From: Rugalucina vietnamica
Taxonomy: Eukaryota > Mollusca > Bivalvia > Lucinida > Lucinidae
Direction of reading: 5' to 3'
DNA length: 64,000 nucleotides
NCBI GenBank assembly: GCA_964017185.1
Contig: OZ024869.1
Coordinates: forward strand, 7,834,501 to 7,898,500
This document shows positions 56,721-64,000 of the stretch, in pieces (within the stretch, counting starts at the first letter, position 1; each line of letters opens with the position of its first letter). The translations under genes and the position numbers were made by a program. A model generated the notes under the pieces. It was not told the origin of the DNA. It saw only the letters and a program-made list of their open reading frames with translations, and searched no databases.

Positions 56721-57899
56721 AAAACTTTGCTTGATGAACTTCAAAAAGTTCATATTACATGGACAAGTTCAACAATAGCCAAGTTGTTTTTACCAGATGT
56801 TCTTAAGAGCCACTATTTAATTTTGATAATCAATTTGAAATGATTCGGGACAATGAAGAGACTTCATTGGTGTTTGGTCTGTTACATTATTTTGTCTATC
56901 ATATAATATTTTGGGCTGAGGCTCAGAAAGGGGTTCTCTTTGTTGATATGGATTGATAAGTTCGCTATTTATGCTTCATGGATTGTTTTGTTTGTTATGT
57001 GTTTTTATTTTGAATATAAATGTGCTGAAGGATTTTTGTTGGAAATATTGCCGGGTGTATTAACTCTGCTGATCATATTGATCATATCCAAAATTTGCAA
57101 TATACACCTTTGAAAATGTGCTGTTGAATTTAACACTTTTACTGCCGTCCATGACTTAAATGGAATTTACTGTTTACAGAAGTAAATTTTCAGTAAACCA
57201 GTATGTCCTCTTGTTATGTATTACTGTTTTAAGTGAGGTAAGTGCATTTGATATTAGCAGAGTTTTCTGGTACTGGAAAGCAGTGTTAACATGATTAAAA
57301 ATTGTTGACTTTACATAAAGTGTTAAACCAAATTAAAAAAATCTTTTTAAAGAGATATTTTGTGAAGCATGGCCGAAAAGTGTTAACGCCTTTTGTATTA
57401 TTGTTTGTATTTGCCAAAAAAAGCTATAATTATTTCTTACATGTTAAGTTTAGTGCTGCTCAGTTTCATTTGATTGGTCTATCAAACAGTGCTGACCCTG
57501 AGGGGCAATCTCAGCCTGGAAGCAGTATCATCAGAGTCTTCTCTTTGCTATTACATTACAAAAACATCCATGCAATATACAAAATTTTAGGAAAGGTGTT
57601 CGGGCAGGAATATGGGTACCCGCCAATTTGGGCCTAAAGAAATAGATGGGCTGCTTGTGCCCCCAGGATAAGCTTATACGCTACTGACTGACCATTTGAT
57701 TACTGGTTAACTGCTCAGGACAGAGCTTGCCAAGGAAAAGTGGTTTCAAGTCAAGCCATCCATACATATAAACATTGGTGGCTTACTTGGGCCGATATAG
57801 CTGGAGCTTTTTTATGGGTAAAGTCCCATAAAATGAAGGCAATGTCCCGACAAAAACATAGCTGTTGACCGGAATGTAAGGCACCAGTTAAAACTAAAA
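56721..57899. other. Intergenic AT-rich interval
   Basis: No gene or known repeat of this window recognised. A 111-codon open frame at 57302 has no recognisable motif and is AT-rich. Confidence 0.45.
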
Positions 57900-58427
57900 A
57901 AAAATTTAGAGATGTAAAAATTAAAATTTTTCAGTTAAATGCTTTGTTTGTTTGTTTTTTTTTTAAACTTTTTGCACTAAACATTGATTGTGAATACACA
58001 TTGGAATGGCCTTACCAAGACGGTTCCCACTAGCATCACGAAAGCATGTCCGTGTAATGTATACCCCTTTGAACCCCACTTTTATATAGAAAAACTGGGG
58101 TTTGCAGGGGTATACCTATTTTTCTTATTTTTGCTCCAAAACAGAGATTGTGGGTACTCGTTAGAACCGCCTCAGCAAGGTGGTTCTAACGTGTACCCAC
58201 AATCTATGTTTTGAGCAAAAATAAGAAAAATATAAAAAAATTTCCTCTGAAAATTATCGATTTTTAACCTGAAAAAATTACTGTGCAGTTTTCGCAATGG
58301 TATCCACAATCTTAGTTTAAGATGAAAAATAAGAAAAATTGTATACCCTGTACACCCAGGTTTCACAGTCTCTACATAAAAATAGGATATTAGAGACTAT
58401 TTATTTTATGGACATGTTTTCCTGATG
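57900..58427 (+). mobile_element. MITE family B, copy 4 plus a decayed neighbouring copy
   Basis: 58033-58427 holds ATCACGAAAGCATGTCCGTG, TAGAACCGCCTCAGCAAGGTGGTTCTA and a far end GGACATGTTTTCCTGAT; 57900-58030 contains the inner half of another, decayed copy (ACATTGATTGTGAATACAC, CCAAGACGGTTCCCAC). Confidence 0.82.
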
Positions 58428-58462
58428 AATGTTTGCATCATAAGGAAGGGCATAGCCTAGTC

Positions 58463-58740
58463 ATTACGAAAACACCCATGTCATATACAGATTTTTCTTA
58501 TGTTGTAAAAACTGAAAATTTTCAGTAGAATTTGTTTTCATAGTTTTCTTATTTTTGCTCAAAACATAGATTGTGGGTACACTTTAGAACCGCCTGGGTG
58601 AGGCAGTTCTAACAAGTTCCCATAATCTATGTTTTTCAGCAAAGATAAGGAAAATAGGTATGCCCCTGCATACCCCAGTTTTGCTGTATAAAATTGGGGT
58701 TCAAGGGGGTATACATGTCACCGACATGTTATGCTGATGG
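58463..58740 (-). mobile_element. MITE family B, copy 5
   Basis: ATTACGAAAACACCCATGTC ... CACCGACATGTTATGCTGAT with central AGAACCGCCTGGGTGAGGCAGTTCT. Confidence 0.85.
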
Positions 58741-59138
58741 GTCAGTGTATGTCCATGGATGTAAAGTGCTGAACCAACCAAAAGATGCACTCATTCTGTA
58801 AAACAACCACATTTTAGACTATTTGTATGAGAGATTTGCATATTCACGCAAAGGTTATGCTTCATTTTTCAGAATTTTTGCTTGGCGGTGGCAAAGAATT
58901 CTACTGGCACATCTGTATGTAATTGTGTAAACTACTTTCATTCATAGAGGTTTTGGTGTTAAAAATGAATTTAATTTATTGACGAGATATTAAATATTTT
59001 ATGCTGTTTTGCATATTCATTTCAGCCTTGATTAAAGTTAACCAGTATCAACTAATTGTGTTTTTGTTCTCTTTGTTGAAAAGAATCATCTACTTCCCAA
59101 ATACCATCCTCTGGCAACAGCTATTTTACAGCATAGCA

Positions 59139-59402
59139 TTATGGAAACATGCCTATGTAATATACAGATTTTTCTGAAGTTGTAAAAAATGAAATTTTAC
59201 AGTAAAAATCTTTCGATTATTGCTCAAAATATAGATTGTGGGTACACATTAGAACCGCCTCATCGAGGCAGCGATGAGGTGGTTCTAACGAGTACCCACA
59301 ATCTATGTTTTGGAGGAAAAATAAGAAAAAATTGTATACCCCTGCATACCAGAGTTTTGCTTTATAAAAAGGGGGTATATATAACGCTGACATGTTATCC
59401 TA
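59139..59402 (-). mobile_element. MITE family B, copy 6
   Basis: CATTATGGAAACATGCCTATG ... GCTGACATGTTATCCTA; central AGAACCGCCTCATCGAGG / GATGAGGTGGTTCT. Confidence 0.82.
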
Positions 59403-59552
59403 CTGTTACCCTGTTCTGCATAACCTGAACTATAATAATCTTTATTTATAATAATAATCTTTATTTAAAGTCACTTTATATTTCAACAATCAACATAAGC
59501 TCTGTAGAGCTTTTATTGCGACTATATGTACACTATATACATTGAGCTGTGG

Positions 59553-59672
59553 AAATGTGACTTGCTCAAGGCCACAACAGATGACGCCCCGGACGGGATC
59601 GAACCTGGGACCCTATGGCCCAAAGTCCGATGTGCTACCGACTGTGCCAGCCCGCCCCACCAATGTAAATCA
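59553..59672 (-). mobile_element. tRNA-derived SINE, third family
   Basis: Minus strand: GGGGCGGGCTGGCACAGTCG, GTAGCACATCGGACTTTGGG, box B AGGTTCGATCCCGTCC, GGCCTTGAGCAAG. A different tRNA head from the other SINEs. Confidence 0.78.
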
Positions 59673-59963
59673 ACTGTCCCTGATTGAAACAGGTAATGTA
59701 ACAAAGTTAAGCAAGTTTTGGGGACTTGTGGTATTACTCTGCTGTGATGTCACATTGACCTCTACATTTTCACATTAGCCTCCCTTGTTCACATTGGCCT
59801 CCGTTGTAAACTTTATCTGATTTTTGAAACAAGACTGGTAGAGACATGACTGCATCAAAATACTTCACCAGAAGTTGGAATTATACAAAGACAGCCACTA
59901 TAAAATCTGCATCAGGAAGCTAAGTCCATGTTTGACCATGTTTGCCACCATTTGACATTTCAC

Positions 59964-60165
59964 GGACAGACATGTCCATGAAATGTATACCTCCTGAACC
60001 CCATCATCATGGATACAGGCAAGGTGGTTCTAATGAGTACCAACAATATATGTTCTGGATAAAAAAATAAAAAAAAAATGGTATTCCCCTGTAAACTCCA
60101 TTTTCACTTGTATAATTGGGGTATAAGAAGTTATACATTTTATGGACATGTTTTCCTGACCACAT
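59964..60165 (+). mobile_element. MITE family B, copy 7 (decayed)
   Basis: GGACAGACATGTCCATGAAA, AGGCAAGGTGGTTCTAATGAG, and far end GGACATGTTTTCCTGACC; the centre is partly deleted. Confidence 0.72.
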
Positions 60166-60547
60166 AGTCAGAAAATTGCACATTTTCATACACCAAGAAG
60201 ATTGATCAGCTGCTGTGATGGACCTCTACAAGCAGTATTGCTTAAAATAAGGTCTCGGGAACCGTAAGTAAGTTACAGATTTCTTTTTACACCTAACCTC
60301 AAAAAATGTTTCACATTTTGAATATCTCAAAGGGCACAAAATAGAATCAAACAAAAAGCGTGGATAAATTGATTTAATATACGTTTTTACAAGGAACAAA
60401 AACATATAAGTAATAACATGCTAGTAAAACAAATTTTATTGCAACATTAATACCAACAAGTTCACAGATTAAAAATAGGATTAGAACTTGTTAAAAATGG
60501 TCATCAGTTTACAAAAAATGTATGTTTGTTTTGTGTTTTAATATGTA

Positions 60548-61033
60548 GGCCCGCCTCGTTTGATATTTAGTTGTATTTGAAATAATGTTACCAAAACTTC
60601 AAAGGAAAAACAGAAAGTCGTACTACAACGTCTCAATGACAACAGAAAAGTTGATAACTGTTTAAATTTCATAATTTCATTTCAATGCTTTGGTGTGTTG
60701 AATCAAACTAATCACTAATATCCACGATTAATACCAGTATTATGTGTGTTGTAAACGATATGATTTTTTCGTTACAATTCAGTCCTATGTTAGAGTTTAA
60801 GTACCGAGTAGAAAAAATAAGTAAAATAAAGCGAGTCGAAGACGAGCTGTTTTTACTTATTTTTTTTCTACGAGGTCTTTAACTAACTTAAAGTATGACA
60901 CAACACAAATTGGCAGATCCGTACTGTAACTTCCAATATCAGTTTTCATCTCGCCTCTTTGTTTTGATATTGACTTGTATTGGATTTAATGTTACAAAAA
61001 CTTCAAAGGAAAAACAGAAAGTCATACTACAAT
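60548..61033. repeat. Direct repeats around a foldback element
   Basis: AACTTCAAAGGAAAAACAGAA with ~80 bp of related upstream sequence occurs at about 60550-60630 and 60950-61033. Between them, GTAGAAAAAATAAGTAAAA faces TTTTTACTTATTTTTTTTCTAC around AGCGAGTCGAAGACGAGCT (60807-60872). Confidence 0.65.
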
Positions 61034-61047
61034 TTTTTTTATCTATT

Positions 61048-61266
61048 TGAGCCACCGCATGAGAAAACCAACAATTTGCATAGGCGGAAACAAAGCTGCA
61101 GATCGCGAAGGATCAGCGCCTTTGTTTTTGCTACTCGGATAGTACAATCCCTCTTCTTCCTTCATCCGAAATTTCAAGCTTCTAGCTGTCTTTTATGACT
61201 GTACAGCCCGGATTGCGTCGGACCTGGTCGGAACCCAAATTGTTGGTTTTCTCACGCACAGGCTCA
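61048..61266 (+). mobile_element. MITE family A, copy 12
   Basis: TGAGCCACCGCATGAGAAAA ... GGTTTTCTCACGCACAGGCTCA; central palindrome reduced to GCAGATCGCGAAGGATCAGC. Confidence 0.88.
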
Positions 61267-61811
61267 TTTATAACATACGTATATGCTGAATTTCATGACG
61301 GCTGGTGAAATCATTGGTATGTAGCCAAAATAAAGGTCATCCTAAAATGCATTTGAAACGAGGTTCAAGAATGTTTATAAGAAGTTTTCATTACTACATG
61401 TACATGTACCTATACATGTACTCGTGTACATGTACTATAGATCATCAATATTCAAGCGTGGCTTCACCCATTTATTAGTGCTTTGTGGCGCCGGAAAATG
61501 AAATTCCAACTCATGAGATGTGCTGAATATTCAAGCTTCAATAATTTATGACACTTATATCTTGCCATTGGTCTGTCTCATCATTTTGTAGACAAACAAA
61601 ATTTTAAGTGTTCCAACAGAAATTTGGTGGTACCCCGCCATCGTAATAACTTTTTCGCGGCCTGTACAGCAAGTTGAACACAATCATGAAAATGATTTTA
61701 AATGAATTGTAAACTGCTGTTAATTTAGAATATTATTGGGTTTCAGGTTCATCTCCGTTTAGTTTGTAGACTCATCACACTCATTGTCCGGTCGATTGCT
61801 TCATCATCATT
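61267..61811. other. Intergenic interval, nothing recognised
   Basis: Includes a short local palindrome run of ACATGTAC motifs at 61395-61435. No gene seen. Confidence 0.45.
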
Positions 61812-62049
61812 TGAGCCGCCTCATGAGAAAACCAGCAATCTGCATATGCGTAAACAAAGACGCAGATCAGCTTCGCGGTAACCGCGAAGCTGATCAGCGC
61901 CTTTGTTTTCGCTACACAGATAGTGCAATTCCTTTACTTTCTAAATCCAAAAGTTTCATTCTCCAGGCCATCTTCTGTGCCTTTACAGCCCGGATTGTGT
62001 TGGTCCTGTTCGGAAACCACATTGTTGGTTTACCCCACTAAGCAGCTCA
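61812..62049 (+). mobile_element. MITE family A, copy 13
   Basis: TGAGCCGCCTCATGAGAAAA ... TAAGCAGCTCA with the full central palindrome CAGCTTCGCGGTAACCGCGAAGCTG. Confidence 0.9.
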
Positions 62050-62287
62050 TTTCACACTTGATGCCCCATGTTGTGTACATCCCAAGTCCGACCACCGGAA
62101 CTGGAAGACGAGGTTAGTCTATCTCCTGACCTGCATGACAGATCTCATGTCTTTGTACATACAACTTTCCGGTCTGAGCTGAAATAGAAAACAAAACAAG
62201 TTAAAACAACATTTTATTTTCATCTCTGTCAACTTGTGAGGCAATGTCCGAAGGTCAGTTATCCCAACACCAAAATGCACCGATTTG

Positions 62288-62399
62288 TTGCTGCAATCCG
62301 AAATTTCATACCCTCTAGCCTGCCTCTGTGACTGTACAAGCAGATTTGTGTCGGGCCTGGTCGGATTCCAAATTGTTGTTTTTCTGACGCAGCGGCTCA
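62288..62399 (+). mobile_element. MITE family A, copy 14 (right half)
   Basis: TCCGAAATTTCATACCCTCTAG, GATTTGTGTCGGGCCTGG and CTGACGCAGCGGCTCA. Confidence 0.78.
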
Positions 62400-62480
62400 T
62401 ATTCGAGAACACTACACAAACATGCATTTTCAAGTAAGCTTTCACCGAAATAAAATATTTAGGGCATTCTTAATTTGAGC

Positions 62481-62630
62481 AATTAATAAAGAACTAAACG
62501 GGAAAATATCTTCACTGCTTCATGTTTTGTCGGGTACACATAGCTTTATTAGTGTAAATAAAGAACTAAACGGAAAATATCTTCACTGCTTCATGTTTTG
62601 TTGGGTACACATGGCTTTATTAGTGTATGG
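62481..62630 (+). repeat. ~76-bp tandem duplication
   Basis: AATAAAGAACTAAACGGAAAAT, CTTCACTGCTTCATGTTTTG and GGTACACATAGCTTTATTAG occur twice in tandem with very few differences, a recent duplication. Confidence 0.9.
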
Positions 62631-62917
62631 ATATGTAAAAAACAGGACTACAAGTTTTTGTACTTAGGCTCGTGAACTTTAAAATATAGAAATATAGAAC
62701 CAAAGGTTTTGAGCAAAGTTGATACCAAAAATGTCTGGAAAAGTCATTCGCGCAAATTATTATGTACATGTGCATAAAGTTTGGCACGGAACACAACCGG
62801 TAAAAAAGTTAACGTAGCATTACAATCCACAGCTGCAAATCTCTGAAATTTCCTTTAATCTTTTCAACAGAAGTCATTTGTACTTGTCGATCATTTCTAC
62901 CCAGTGAGCAATATAGG

Positions 62918-63188
62918 CATCAGGAAAACATGTCCGTGTAATGTTTACCCACTTACACCCCACTTTTATATAGAAAAACTGGGGTTTGCAGGGGTATACT
63001 TATTTTTCTTGTTTTTGCTCCAAAACATAGATTGTGGGTACTCGTTAGAACAGATTCGGCGAGGCGGTTCTAACGTGTACCTATGTTTTGAGCAAAAATA
63101 AGAGAAATATCAAAAATTCTATGAATTTTTCAATTTTTGCTACTGAAAAAAAAAATCTTTATATATTGCATGGGCATGTTTTCGTAAT
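62918..63188 (+). mobile_element. MITE family B, copy 8
   Basis: CATCAGGAAAACATGTCCGTG ... GCATGGGCATGTTTTCGTAAT; central hairpin arm TTAGAACAGATTCGGCGAGGCGGTTCTAA-like. Confidence 0.88.
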
Positions 63189-63695
63189 GTAATGTCGGCG
63201 ATAGCAAACGCAAACGAACACGGATCAAAAGTAGTTTCGGCTTTAACATATCGCATCGAAAATGGCATATTTTGCATCTGTGATATACATGTATGCATCA
63301 ACTGTTTGCAACATTTTCAGTGCGACTTTTTCTCGAGAAACAAAGTACACGTGCAATTGAATTCTTACATGTTCGTGTATCCTCTATATATAATCAGCGT
63401 CAGTAGCTAAAGCCCCAGACTGAGAAAAGTCATCAAAAATCACTTTTGGTGGCCACCTGTTTAGCACAAATTTCCTTGGTATAGTTGTTTAGTACTGTCC
63501 TTAGGAAGTATGAAAACCAATGTTTTAATTTTTTTCGGTCTTCTTGCAAAAGGAATTTTTATTTTGATACATGTAACGTGAAATGGGAAACATTCGTGTA
63601 GCTAGCTAGTACTATCATATGATTTTCAATTAATTTGGTTTTATTTCTGAATGTTATCTTCACTCGTGAAGTAAATTATTTATAATTGTTTATTA
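63189..63695. other. Intergenic interval, nothing recognised
   Basis: No coding or repeat signal that can be supported. Confidence 0.45.
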
Positions 63696-63696
63696 A

Positions 63697-63763
<67 letters not shown>

Positions 63764-63764
63764 G
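63696..63764 (+). repeat. Compound (TTA)n(TTG)n microsatellite
   Basis: About 11 TTA-type triplets run directly into about 11 TTG-type triplets. Confidence 0.95.
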
Positions 63765-64000
63765 ATGAACTTACGCATGTACGATGACATCACACAAAGT
63801 TCAGTACAAATGTGTCAATATTGTATCTTGGCTTCTTCATTAGGCATTCTGATGCTGAATCCGCATATCAGGTGAGCAAACAATGTTCTCTTGGGACTAA
63901 GATGCACCTATGTGAAGTCATTAAATAGTTACCTGATACCCACCTGATAATTATCTAATTACCGCTAACTAAACTAATGTGTGGAAAGATACTTCTGATA

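Noticed and set aside
57302-57637. 111-codon open frame downstream of NFX1
   Set aside because: AT-rich, no motif, no splice or promoter context that would support a gene.

Overview
The window is animal genomic DNA, most likely from a bivalve mollusc. One host gene with many small GT-AG exons is spread over 25 kb. Around it lie tRNA-derived SINEs, palindromic MITEs, CR1-like LINE tails, and elements built as hairpin + short microsatellite + tandem ~150-190 bp units, an architecture I know from bivalve 'pearl' elements. The taxon is an inference from this repeat style; no species marker was identified.

Layout. 1-5445: a tyrosine-recombinase retroelement (DIRS/Ngaro group), left edge outside the window. 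5446-9240: three 5'-truncated LINE fragments and AT-rich DNA. 9271-21848, minus strand: a Ty3/Gypsy-type LTR element defined by 252/254-bp LTRs, a CAGT target duplication, a tRNA-Ser-like primer site and a polypurine tract. Its gag is split by a 1.6-kb LINE (18261-19859). Between pol and the 3' LTR it carries an open 470-codon reading frame for a TatD-family metal-dependent hydrolase with an N-terminal Cys/His region. A textbook 3' splice site sits directly in front of the ATG, in the place where retroviruses carry env. 22889-27075: a decayed long-TIR DNA transposon with a THAP-domain relic, itself hit by a hAT-type MITE, a pearl-like element, a TA-flanked MITE and a SINE. 28336-30563: a pearl-like element and a small MITE.

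30604-55839, plus strand: the host gene, an NFX1 orthologue. Twenty-two coding exons join in phase to 1195 codons: a Tyr/Gln/Asn-rich N-terminus, a RING/PHD-like finger, about nine NF-X1-type zinc-finger units, an R3H domain and a conserved acidic/aromatic C-terminus. Its introns are packed with MITEs (families A, B, D), SINEs, two hAT-type elements, a TTAA-flanked element and three pearl-like elements. Several insertions end within 7-45 bp of splice sites. Three introns hold decayed partial copies of the neighbouring exon. 55840-64000: 3' flank, dominated by palindromic family B MITEs, with no further gene recognised.

The most notable object is the TatD-carrying LTR element with its env-like position and splice signals. 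Next come the hAT-type element at 32153-33387 carrying a small Cys-rich first-exon-like ORF with its own TATA-like box, and the recurrence of the hairpin-microsatellite-tandem architecture in five sequence-unrelated families.
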